The notes under the pieces: generated by a model
What the model was told of the DNA's origin: nothing
Seen by the model: the letters and a program-made list of their open reading frames with translations, nothing else
Databases searched by the model: none
Assembly: GCF_000425725.1 (NCBI RefSeq)
Contig: NZ_KE384441.1
Coordinates: 356,062 to 420,061 of the forward strand
DNA length: 64,000 bases
Source of the DNA: Halomonas halocynthiae DSM 14573
GTDB taxonomy: Bacteria; Pseudomonadota; Gammaproteobacteria; Pseudomonadales; Halomonadaceae
Reading direction: 5' to 3'
Shown here: positions 53,898-63,500 of the stretch, one piece after another
Layout of the letters: each line of letters starts with the position of its first letter
Numbering within the stretch: position 1 is the first letter of the stretch
Program-made: the position numbers and the translations under genes

Positions 53898-54727
53898 TGA
53901 GCGTGTTGGCCACACCGGTTCATGTCTCTGAGCAGCTGCCCAGTCAAGCCAGTGGGCAGCTGTTCTTTGCTTCGTTGGGTAGTGGCAGCCAAGGTAATGC
54001 AACGCTGGTGAGTGATGGCATCACCCGTGTGCTGGTTGACTGCGGCTTTACCCTGAAAGAGACCGAACAGCGTTTAGCTCGATTGGGCGTCTCGGCCTGC
54101 CAGTTAGACGCTATTCTGGTAACCCACGAGCATGGCGATCATATCGGTGGGGTGGGGCCATTAGCGCGGCGCTACAAGCTGCCGGTGTACCTTACGCCAG
54201 GCACTTGGCGGGCAGGCAAGCTGGGGCGAATTGCGCCCCAGCAGCTTTTTTGGATTACACCCCAGCAGCGTTTCGCTCTTGTCAGCCTCACGATTGACCC
54301 AATTACAGTGCCTCATGATGCCCGTGAGCCAGTGCAGTTCTGTTTCTCCACGGACGCTTGTCGGCTCGGCTTACTGACCGACCTGGGGCACGCCAGTGCC
54401 CATGTCATTAGCGCGTTTCGCGGTTGTGATGCTTTGCTGCTTGAATGCAATCACGACACGCAACTGCTGCAGGAGGGGCCTTATCCAGCCAGCCTCAAGC
54501 GCCGCGTAGGTGGGCGCTGGGGGCACCTAGCCAACCGTCAGGCTGCCCAGCTATTGCAGCAGCTAGGGCTGGACCGGCTCCAGCATATCGTTTGCTCGCA
54601 CTTGTCTGAGCAGAATAACCGCCCAGAACTCGTGCTTGAATCGTTGTGCCCACTGCTCGACGGTGACGAATCACGCCTTACCATTGCCACTCAGCACCAC
54701 GGAAAAGATTGGCAGAGCATTTGCTGA
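53897..54727 (+). CDS. MBL-fold metallo-hydrolase (YycJ/VicX-like)
   Basis: The 276-residue hydrolase has [16 protein letters not shown], the metal motif [13 protein letters not shown] and further ligands in LLTDLGHAS and LLLECNHD. It resembles the YycJ/VicX family, whose exact substrate is uncertain, possibly nucleic acids. It overlaps the bamC stop codon, so it is coupled to it, and the gene order bamC-MBL-purC is common in gammaproteobacteria. No signal peptide is visible. Confidence 0.88.
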   Translation: MSVLATPVHVSEQLPSQASGQLFFASLGSGSQGNATLVSDGITRVLVDCGFTLKETEQRLARLGVSACQLDAILVTHEHGDHIGGVGPLARRYKLPVYLTPGTWRAGKLGRIAPQQLFWITPQQRFALVSLTIDPITVPHDAREPVQFCFSTDACRLGLLTDLGHASAHVISAFRGCDALLLECNHDTQLLQEGPYPASLKRRVGGRWGHLANRQAAQLLQQLGLDRLQHIVCSHLSEQNNRPELVLESLCPLLDGDESRLTIATQHHGKDWQSIC

Positions 54728-54764
54728 ACCTCAACTTACTCCCCCTATCCTTCTGGAGATACTT

Positions 54765-55478
54765 ATGAAAAAGCGCCAGGAACTTTACGCCGGTAAAGCC
54801 AAGTCAGTACACACCACTGACGACCCTGACCGTTTGGTCTTAACTTTTCGTGATGACACCAGCGCTTTTGATGGCGAGCGCGTGGAGTCGTTGGCGCGTA
54901 AGGGCATGGTTAACAATCGTTTTAACGCTTTTATTATGGGCAAGCTAGAAGAGGCCGGTATACCTACCCATTTTGACGCCCTGCTGTCAGACACCGAATG
55001 CCTAGTGAAAAAGCTCGACATGATTCCTGTCGAGTGCGTGGTGCGTAATATTGCGGCAGGCAGTTTGGTGAAGCGGCTGGGGGTAGAGGAAGGGCAGGCA
55101 CTAACACCGCCGACATTTGAACTGTTTCTGAAAAACGATGCCCTGCATGACCCGATGATTAACGAATCATTGGCGGAAACATTTGACTGGGCAACGCCGC
55201 AGCAACTGGCCGAAATGAAAGCGCTAACCTTCAAGGTTAATCAGGTGCTTAAGGCACTGTTTGCTGAAGGTGATCTGTTGCTGGTGGACTATAAGCTGGA
55301 GTTTGGGGTGTTTAAAGGCAACATTGTGCTGGGTGATGAGTTTTCACCCGACGGCTGTCGTTTATGGGATGCCGCTACCCGTGAAAAACTGGATAAAGAT
55401 CGTTTTCGTCAAGGGTTGGGTGGTGTAATAGAAGCTTACGAAGAAGTGGGTCGTCGCATAGGGGTTTGCATTAGTTAA
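54765..55478 (+). CDS. purC: Phosphoribosylaminoimidazole-succinocarboxamide synthase PurC
   Basis: The 237-residue SAICAR synthetase of purine synthesis has [43 protein letters not shown] and [10 protein letters not shown], all typical of PurC. GGAG lies 9 nt before the ATG at 54765; the frame is open from 54636 inside the previous gene. It is the last gene of the dapA-bamC-MBL-purC group. A long stem-loop with a T tract follows. Confidence 0.96.
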   Translation: MKKRQELYAGKAKSVHTTDDPDRLVLTFRDDTSAFDGERVESLARKGMVNNRFNAFIMGKLEEAGIPTHFDALLSDTECLVKKLDMIPVECVVRNIAAGSLVKRLGVEEGQALTPPTFELFLKNDALHDPMINESLAETFDWATPQQLAEMKALTFKVNQVLKALFAEGDLLLVDYKLEFGVFKGNIVLGDEFSPDGCRLWDAATREKLDKDRFRQGLGGVIEAYEEVGRRIGVCIS

Positions 55479-55540
55479 CTTAATGGGGTCGTCAGTGATT
55501 CGCGTGGTAAAAAATAAAATTGGCAAATAATGTAAAAAAT

Positions 55541-55607
55541 CGTACTCTCATGATATGAAAGAAAATAAGCACGAGTTAAGCCGTGTAAGATGTGAGAGTA
55601 CGTTTTT
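55541..55607 (+). terminator. Long-loop stem structure after purC (terminator or small RNA)
   Basis: CGTACTCTCA (55541-55550) pairs perfectly with TGAGAGTACG (55593-55602) around a 42-nt loop that contains a further CACG/CGTG mini-hairpin, and TTTTT follows at 55603-55607. The large loop is unusual for a terminator, so a structured small RNA or the 5' leader of the next gene is also possible. Confidence 0.45.
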
Positions 55608-55683
55608 ACAGGCAGCTTGCTTGGCGAGTCCGTTAGCTGGCATGGATGAGTTGGCATGTGGTCAATTAGAGTGAGGATTCATA

Positions 55684-56421
55684 ATGCGTATAGCCGTATT
55701 GGACGACGATAGAACTTCGCTTGAACAAATGTGCCAGGCACTGGCGGAAAGCACAAAAGAGTTGCCGGATATGGTTGATATTCAAGCCTTCCATACTGCT
55801 GCTGATTTTGTTCGAGCGCTCAAGCGTGACACGTTCAAGCTAGTCATGCTTGACTGGGAAATGCCTGACTCGTCGGGCATTGAATTGCTTGAATGGATTC
55901 ACGGCTATTTTGATGTGCCGCCTGCCGTTATCATGGTGACGAACCGCAATTCAGAAGAAGATGTGGTTGAGGCGCTAGGAAAAGGTGCCGCCGACTTCCT
56001 TAGCAAACCGTTTCGCCCGCTTGAGTTGAAAGCACGGGCTTTTGCTGTGTTAAGGCGGCAAACGCGAACCGGTATGCCTAATGGAGGTGCTGAGAATGCG
56101 GAACTGGTATGTGGCAATATTCTCATCGACCAAACCGTTGGCACAGTTTTCGTGGATGGCGAAGAAGTTAAGTTAACCCGTCAAGAATACCGACTAATCT
56201 ATCAGTTCTTTGTGCACTTAGGGCGGCCGTTGGCGCGGGCGTATCTGTATGAATATATCTGGGGTAGAGAGGAACGGCCTGGTTCGCGCACTTTGGACGT
56301 ACATGTGTACCGAATTCGCAAGAAACTTGGTTTAGAAGCCCAGAAAGGATGGAACCTGGTGTCCGTCTATGGCTATGGCTACCGCTTGCAAGCACTCAGC
56401 GAAGGCGAGGCAGAAGCATGA
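55684..56421 (+). CDS. Orphan OmpR-type response regulator
   Basis: The 245-residue protein has a receiver domain (acidic pocket LDDDRTS, phospho-acceptor Asp in LVMLDWEMPDSSGIELLEW, Thr/Asn switch in VMVTNRN, Lys in FLSKPFRPLELKAR) and an OmpR-type winged helix (LTRQEYRLIYQFFVHLG to DVHVYRIRKKLG, VYGYGYRL). No kinase gene is near. GAGGATTCATA precedes the ATG. Its neighbours are the purC leader structure and, downstream, an IS3 relic, an AT-rich stretch and the giant adhesin gene. Control of the adhesin is a possibility based on position only. Confidence 0.87.
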   Translation: MRIAVLDDDRTSLEQMCQALAESTKELPDMVDIQAFHTAADFVRALKRDTFKLVMLDWEMPDSSGIELLEWIHGYFDVPPAVIMVTNRNSEEDVVEALGKGAADFLSKPFRPLELKARAFAVLRRQTRTGMPNGGAENAELVCGNILIDQTVGTVFVDGEEVKLTRQEYRLIYQFFVHLGRPLARAYLYEYIWGREERPGSRTLDVHVYRIRKKLGLEAQKGWNLVSVYGYGYRLQALSEGEAEA

Positions 56422-56514
56422 GCTGAAATATGGTAACCCCCCCCTCTTTTTTCTCCAAAAATAATCGCGGTGGTAAAGCGCGTGTCTTAGATTTGCCGAG
56501 CGCCAGATCCATTG

Positions 56515-56765
56515 ACAGTGGCATTACGTGACCGCTGGTCAATGGGCTTCATGCCCACTCAGCTGGCTGACGGTCGAAAGTCTCAGTTGTTCAATGCCCT
56601 TGACGACGACAATTAGAAAGGCCTGATTATTGATGCCGACTTCTCCTTGTCGGCAGAGCGCGTTATGCGCTTTCTCACCCAGTTGACCGAATAGCGTGGT
56701 AAGCCCCAAAACCATGCGATGTAACAACGACCCAGAATACATTAGCGGCAAACTGGCCTTGCTGG
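56515..56765 (+). pseudogene. Remnant of an IS3-family transposase (OrfB, integrase core)
   Basis: Read across two in-frame TAG codons (56614, 56692) and one extra C in the run 56704-56707, the plus strand encodes a recognisable IS3 OrfB core: WSMGFMPTQLADGRKSQLFN, then DADFSLSAERVMRFLTQL, RGKP, and KTMRCNNDPEYISGKLAL. Intact relatives have WSMDF and RCDNGPEY, so both catalytic Asp residues visible here are changed (to Gly and Asn). After 56765 the similarity ends. This is an old, truncated element; no inverted terminal repeats or other OrfA/OrfB part was found. Confidence 0.8.
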
Positions 56766-57513
56766 GAAAGGTCGGTGTTCGGTGTACAGCCAGAGTGCGG
56801 CGTACGTGCAGGATCTCGCTGAGTTGGTTGGCAGTATGGCTTTGGTGGCTCAACAAAATGGGCACGAGCTTGGCGACGTAAGACACGCTTCTCACCATGG
56901 TCATAGGTAGAAGGCAAGGTCTGCTGCTCAGAATCAAAAAGTGAAGCAACACAGCGCCTTGTCATGAGTTTGATCTGAGTCAGAGGTTCTGGCTCCGTTG
57001 ATATGTGAGAGCGTTAGATCAGACGCTTAGTTTGAATGAATGACATGTTTGTTTACATGAAAAAACTGTTTTTTGTGGTTTTTTCTGCAATGTTAAAATA
57101 AGCGTAAAGATTTCTGCTGAGCTGAATGATTTTTCAGTAAATTCTTTTCGTGTTAGTGGCTAGGTTAGCAAATTCTTTTTTATTAGTGGCTAATAAGGAT
57201 TGTTGGCTAATTGTTAATTATTGGCAAATAATTTTTCGGCTGTTCATTTTCTTTTAACATATAAACTCTTGTTAACGCTTGTTTTTTAAATTGCATCCCG
57301 CTAAGTGCTGTACCAAAATCGCGCTCATGTGGCAGTTGTGTTTTTCTGTGCTACTTCCATTTGAATTAGGGTCGTAAGTTGTAAGTTCCCTAGTTTTAAA
57401 TGAGACGCTGGCATTGTTGAACGAGCACCTGCTTGACAGCTAACGAGATAAAGAACAATACAGCTGCCGTGGCCAATGCCCAAGCTGTGAATTTCAAATA
57501 GAGGTACGAAAAA
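56766..57513. other. Non-coding, partly AT-rich leader before the adhesin
   Basis: About 750 bases without a supported gene. From 57050 to 57400 the sequence is markedly AT-rich. An imperfect direct repeat, AAATTCTTTT...TTAGTGGCTA, occurs at 57139-57162 and 57170-57192. TTGACA at 57433 has no good minus-10 partner. GAGG at 57501 is the adhesin's ribosome binding site. A C8-T6 type homopolymer stretch lies earlier, just after the regulator gene, near 56436. Confidence 0.5.
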
Positions 57514-60500
57514 ATGAATCTCATTTTCCGGATTGTATGGAATCGCACCCTGGGCAGATTGGTTGTGGCATCAGAAGCCGCGCGCAGTAATGACAAAGCA
57601 GCCACGCCCAGTATGTTGGTCGGCGCAGTGGCTGCTCCAGAAGCCACCAGCAGTGCAGGCAGTGCAGGAATTGCTGCTCTGCTGCGGCCAGCCGTTATTG
57701 CCGTTGCCCTCGCAGCCGGCTCCATGGTGTTGGTGGCACCGGAGGCGATGGCGTGGAAGCCGGGTGATGGTGATGGGACGGCTGATTCTGGAGCGTTAGA
57801 TTGTAATACTGGTGATAATAGTCGTGTGGGTATTGGCGGTGGGGCAAACGCATGCAGCTATGGGGCTGTTGCAATTGGCAAAGACGCACGTGCGACAGAC
57901 AGGGCTGTAGCAATAGGCGTTAATGCGCGTGCTTTTGAAACTCAGAGTATCGCAATTGGCTGGGACTCGCTGGCTCGTGACCATGGTATAGCATTAGGGC
58001 AAGGGTCTAGTGCGACAGTTGCCCATGGCATTGCGATTGGGTCTGGGGCCTCTGGTGTTGAAAATTCTGTTGCGATTGGTCGTAATTCCAAGGCTGCTGA
58101 AGATGCTGTTGCGATTGGGCGTGCGAGTGTTGGAGATGCAGACGGTGTTGTGGCCATTGGTCAGGGGAGTAATGCAGGCGTTGTAAACGTTGAACTGATT
58201 AATGAACCGCTTCCTATAGATGTCATTCAGCGTGGTGTGGCACTGGGGAAAGGAGCAAAGGCTGTTGGTTCAGTAGCCCTGGGGCATGATGCTGTAGCAG
58301 GAAGGGAAGGTAGTGGCGATAGTAATGCGTGGGTCGGAACCGCGATAGGTGCCGGGGCGCAGTCACTGGCTCATCGGGGGATTGCTATCGGCACAGGCCG
58401 CAACCGTCGCACCATTGCAACCGGCACTGAATCGATTGCAGTGGGTAATGCGGTGGCGGCTCAAGGTAATCAAGCCATTGCGATTGGTAACAGTACCCCG
58501 GATGCAGCAGGCAATTACAGTACGTCTACGCGGCATAGGGCAATGGGCACAGCTGCGATTTCTTTGGGGTACATGTCTCAGGCAGATGGTAATAATTCGA
58601 TTGTATTGGGTCGTAGCTCGAAAGCGACGGGCAATCATTCAATCGCTATGGGTAGGAACGTTGAGGCAAAAGGTGATCATACCATCGCTCAAGGTGATGG
58701 TGCTAAAGCGCTAAACGCTTCATCCATCGCCCATGGTCATAATGCTAAAGTAACGGCTAATAATGCAGTGGCATTAGGCCGCAATAGCAGCGCAAGTGGC
58801 GAAGCGTCTATTGCTCAAGGCCATCGTGCAAATGTAGAAACAAGTTATGGTGTTGCAATTGGATATGACTCGAAAGTAACCGGTGGTGGTTCCGGGGGGG
58901 GGCTCGCCATCGGTGATGATACTCTATCGGTTAACAGCGGAATTGCCATTGGGTCAGGTTCGTATGCAAAAGGTAGCTTGGAACCTAATGATAATACTGT
59001 GGCTTTCGTATCCACAGCTGTGGGATATAAGGCTCGTGCAGTGGGCAAGGATGCATCCTCTTTCGGGAATCAAGCCAATGCAGGAGCTGATTTTGCAACG
59101 GCCTTGGGTAATTTTGCCAAGGCAAGTGAACGCAATGCGACTGCTGCTGGTAACTCTGCCAGTGCTTCAGGAATTGGCGCCTCTGCATACGGTAATTTCT
59201 CCAATGCTACGGGTTATAACGCGACTGCCTTGGGTGGTGGTGGTGGTCAATCGGGTGCATTCGAGGGAGCCCAGGCAACGGCAGACGGTGCAGTTGCGGT
59301 TGGTGGTAACGGGGTAAGAGGCGCTCAAGCGAGCGCAGATGACGCCATTGCCGTAGGTGGTCAGTCTAAGGCTCAAGGGACTGATTCTATTGCGCTGGGT
59401 AAAGGGTCTAACGCCTCGGTTGATTACGCCATCGCTATGGGTAGCAGCGCGAAAGCCACGGGTGTGGACAGTATTGCTATTGGTCAGGATGCCTGGGCGG
59501 CAGGTTCGCAGGCGGTTGGTACCAGCACGCGTGCAGCCAACGGCGGCTCTGCCTTTGGTGACGGTGCTCAAGCCACATGGCGTGTGGATGGCGACGCCAG
59601 CACGGCGTCCGAGGCATTTGCGGTTGCCGGTTCAGCCTTGGGTGAAAATGCCTTTGCCAACCGCTCCGGTGCCACTGCGCTGGGTGCTGGCTCCGAGGTG
59701 ACGGTTGATGGTGGTGTCGCTCTGGGTGCAGGCTCCGTAGCGAGCCGTGATGCTGGCGTTACAGGTTACGATGTTTCTACGGGTGCAGCGGCGGTTCCCG
59801 GTACTGCTGTTGCCGATACGCAAAGCACCTTGGGAGCGGTGTCTGTTGGTGGTAACGGCGACTTCCGCCAGATTACCCACGTCGCGGCGGGTTCTGAAGA
59901 CAGCGATGCGGTCAACTTGGCTCAACTTAGGGCTGTAGAAACGTTGGCGGCGTCTGGTGGTGTTAATTACTACGACGTCAACGACAATGGCGTCCAGCAA
60001 GACAACTACAACAACGACGGCGCGACCGGGGCGGGTGCCCTAGCGGCAGGCGTAAAGGCCAGCGCTACCGGGCAGTCCTCCGTGGCCGTTGGCAATACGG
60101 CCACTGCAGGTACAACGCGGGATATTGCCATTGGTAACTTGGCCGAGACGGGGGTCATTGCTGGCGCGACAGGGGGCCAAGCTGACAACGTAGCCATCGG
60201 AACGGGAGCGCAGGCGCTTGGTGGCACCTCCATTGCCATTGGTGAAGGGGCAACGGCGACTGGCTCCTCTACAACAAACGTCAACTCGGCCGTTGCTATT
60301 GGCCGTCAAGCAACGGCCAGCGATGTCGCTGCCCTTGCCTTAGGCTCCAATGCAAGCACAGGGGAAGGGTCGAGCTATGCCGCGGCGATCGGCCCCTCTG
60401 CGAAGGTCGGCGACAATGCAAGCAACTCGGTCGCCATCGGCGACGGCGCGACAGTGGCGGATAACGCCACCGCTTCCACGGCAGTCGGTCAAGGTGCCAC

Positions 60501-63500
60501 GGTCAATGCGTCGACCTCAGTGGCCGTCGGGCAGGGGGCGACAGTGGCGAGTGGTGCCTACTATTCCACGGTACTTGGTCCCAACGCCACGGGCAATTCG
60601 GATAGCTCGGTGGCCATCGGATCGGAAGCAAATGTAGCGATTAACGCCGATAATGGAACGGCCATTGGTAGTTACGCTAAGGTGCTTGATGGCGCGGTAT
60701 CGGGCATGGCGATTGGCTTCGGGGCTGTAGCCAGTGGGCGTGATGCGGTGGCAATGGGATCTGGCGCAGAAGCAGCCACAAACGCCATTGCCGTAGGTGG
60801 TGAGTCTAAGGCTCAAGGGACTGATTCTATTGCGCTGGGTAAAGGGTCTAACGCCTCGGTTGATTACGCCATCGCTATGGGTAGCAGCGCGAAAGCCACG
60901 GGTGAGGACAGTATTGCTATTGGTCAGGATGCCTGGGCGGCAGGTTCGCAGGCGGTTGGTACCAGCACGCGTGCAGCCAACGGCGGCTCTGCCTTTGGTG
61001 ACGGTGCTCAAGCCACATGGCGTGTGGATGGCGACGCCAGCACGGCGTCCGAGGCATTTGCGGTTGCCGGTTCAGCCTTGGGTGAAAATGCCTTTGCCAA
61101 CCGCTCCGGTGCCACTGCGCTGGGTACTGGCTCCGAGGTGACGGTTGATGGTGGTGTCGCTCTGGGTGCAGGCTCCGTAGCGAGCCGTGATGCTGGCGTC
61201 ACAGGTTACGATGTTTCCACGGGTGCAGCGGCGGTTCCCGGTACTGCTATTGCCGATACGCAAAGCACCTTGGGAGCAGTGTCTGTTGGTGGTAACGGCG
61301 ACTTCCGCCAGATTACCCACGTCGCGGCGGGTTCTGAAGACAGCGATGCGGTCAACTTGGCTCAACTTAGGGCTGTAGAAACGTTGGCGGCGTCTGGTGG
61401 TGTTAATTACTATGGCGTCAACGACAATGGCGTCCAGCAAGACAACTATAATAATGATGGAGCTGATGGCATCGACTCCATGGCAGCTGGCATCCAAGCC
61501 GGCACTGATGTCAGCGCCGAGCGAGCGACTGCAGTAGGCTACAATGCCCAGGCTGATGGGAAAGATTCTGTCGCGTTAGGTAGTGGTAGCTATACCACTG
61601 CACAAGGTACTAATAGTGTTGCAGCAGGTAAGGGTGCCCGCGCTGGAGGTAACTCTACAGTATCTATTGGCGATGGTTCAAACGCTGGACATGCAGATGC
61701 TATCGCTATAGGTACGGGGGCTACTACAAAATCAACTTGGGCGACTGCCATAGGACTTGGTGCCGAAGGAAATGGTACGTATAGCTTGGCGATAGGTAGC
61801 AACACTAAGGCTAGTAACAGTTCTGTTGCGCTTGGTAACACTGCAAATGCTTCATCTAGCTTTGGTGTGGCGGTAGGTGCTGGTGCCGAAGCGAGCAAAT
61901 CACAGGCTGTAGCTTTAGGGCAAGGTTCTAGAACAACAACCGATGCTACTGAAGAAACACAAGCTACGGTGGGCAAACTGACCTACGGTGGATTTGCAGG
62001 TCAAGCCCAAAATGTAGGTCGTCAAGTATCTATTGGTCAGGCAGGTAATGAGCGCCAGATCAAACATGTCGCTGCGGGTGCAATTAATGCAACCAGCACA
62101 GACGCGATCAACGGTAGCCAGCTTTATGCCACTAACGCAGTCCTTGACAATGTGGGTGGTAGCATTGTTAATAACTTTGGTGGTAATGCCGTAATAGATG
62201 CTGATGGCAATATCACCTATACCGATATTGGCGACACTGGTGAAGATAACATCCATGATGCCATCAAAAATGCAGCCCAAGGTTGGAACGTACAGACCAA
62301 CGGTGATACAGCGACTAAGGTTGCCCCTGGTGACACCGTACAGTTCATCGATGGCAAAAACATCGACATCACTCGTACAGGTAGTGACATCACTGTTGCG
62401 ACAAGCGACGTTGTTGAGTTCACTGATGCTACCGTAACCAACAACCTAACAACCAACAACTTCACCGCAACGGGCGATACCGTCTTGCAAGGTGACACCA
62501 TTATAAATGGTGATACCGTTTATACTGGCCCGATCATCGGCGATACTAATATCGTTAACAAGGCTTACGTCGACGGCAAAGAAACCCACTTCTATAGCGT
62601 TAACAACACAGACCCAACCACGGGTAACTACAACAACAACGGCGCGACGGGTGCTAATGCTATAGCTGCAGGTACCAATACTAAGGCCCTGGGCGATAGC
62701 TCGGTGGCCATGGGAGATGGTGCATTCACCGGCAGCGGTGGCGACTATCAGGTGGCCATTGGCGGAGATGCAAACGGCGATGGCTTTGGAGCGAGTGCCA
62801 GCGGTAATGGCGCGATTGCCATTGGTCAGGATGCGCAGGCTTCCACTAATGGACTCTTTGATCCTAGTCCGGGTGGCCAAGATACCGTTGCGATTGGTAG
62901 TAATGCCTCAGCGCAAGGCAGTGATAATGTCGCTTTAGGCTCTGAGTCTCTGGCGGATGGCAGCACGCTGGGCACGGCGGCCTATCAGCCCGTTGATGTT
63001 AATGGCACCCCCATTGCCGTGGCTGCACCCACAGCAAAAAGCGAATTTTCAGTTGGTAGTGCTGGTAACGAGCGCCGCATTACCAACGTAGCGGCGGGTG
63101 GCAATGACACTGACGCGGTTAACGTCAGCCAGTTGAAGGCGGTCAGCCAACAAGCGACCAGCCCGCTGACCTTTGCTGGTGACACTGGCACTGATGTGGA
63201 TCGCAAGCTGGGCGAAACCCTGAACGTGACAGGTGGCGCGACCGGCACCCTGAGTGATGGCAACATTGGCGTAGAGGCCGATGGCAGCGACACGCTGAGC
63301 ATCAAACTGGCCAAGAACCTGACGGATCTTGAAAGCGTGACGGTTGGCGACACCGTCATCAACAACGATGGTCTGACCATCACGGGTGGTCCAAGCATCA
63401 CCAAGACCGGCATTGACGCTAGCAACACCGTTATCAAGAACGTTGCGCCTGGCGTAGACGGCACGGATGCGGCCAACGTCGGCCAGTTAAGTAACGTGGT

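Noticed and set aside
56539..56965. Two minus-strand open frames opposite the IS3 remnant, one with a TYDHG motif as in IS30 transposases
   Set aside because: The similarity is a few residues only and there is no longer match; the plus-strand IS3 reading explains this region better.
57433..57461. TTGACA as minus-35 box of the adhesin promoter
   Set aside because: At 16-18 nt spacing the minus-10 candidates match the consensus at only two or three positions.
57514..61976. Regular repeats that could be taken for a CRISPR array
   Set aside because: The repeats are in-frame coding units of about 14 residues that vary in sequence, with no constant repeat and spacer lengths.
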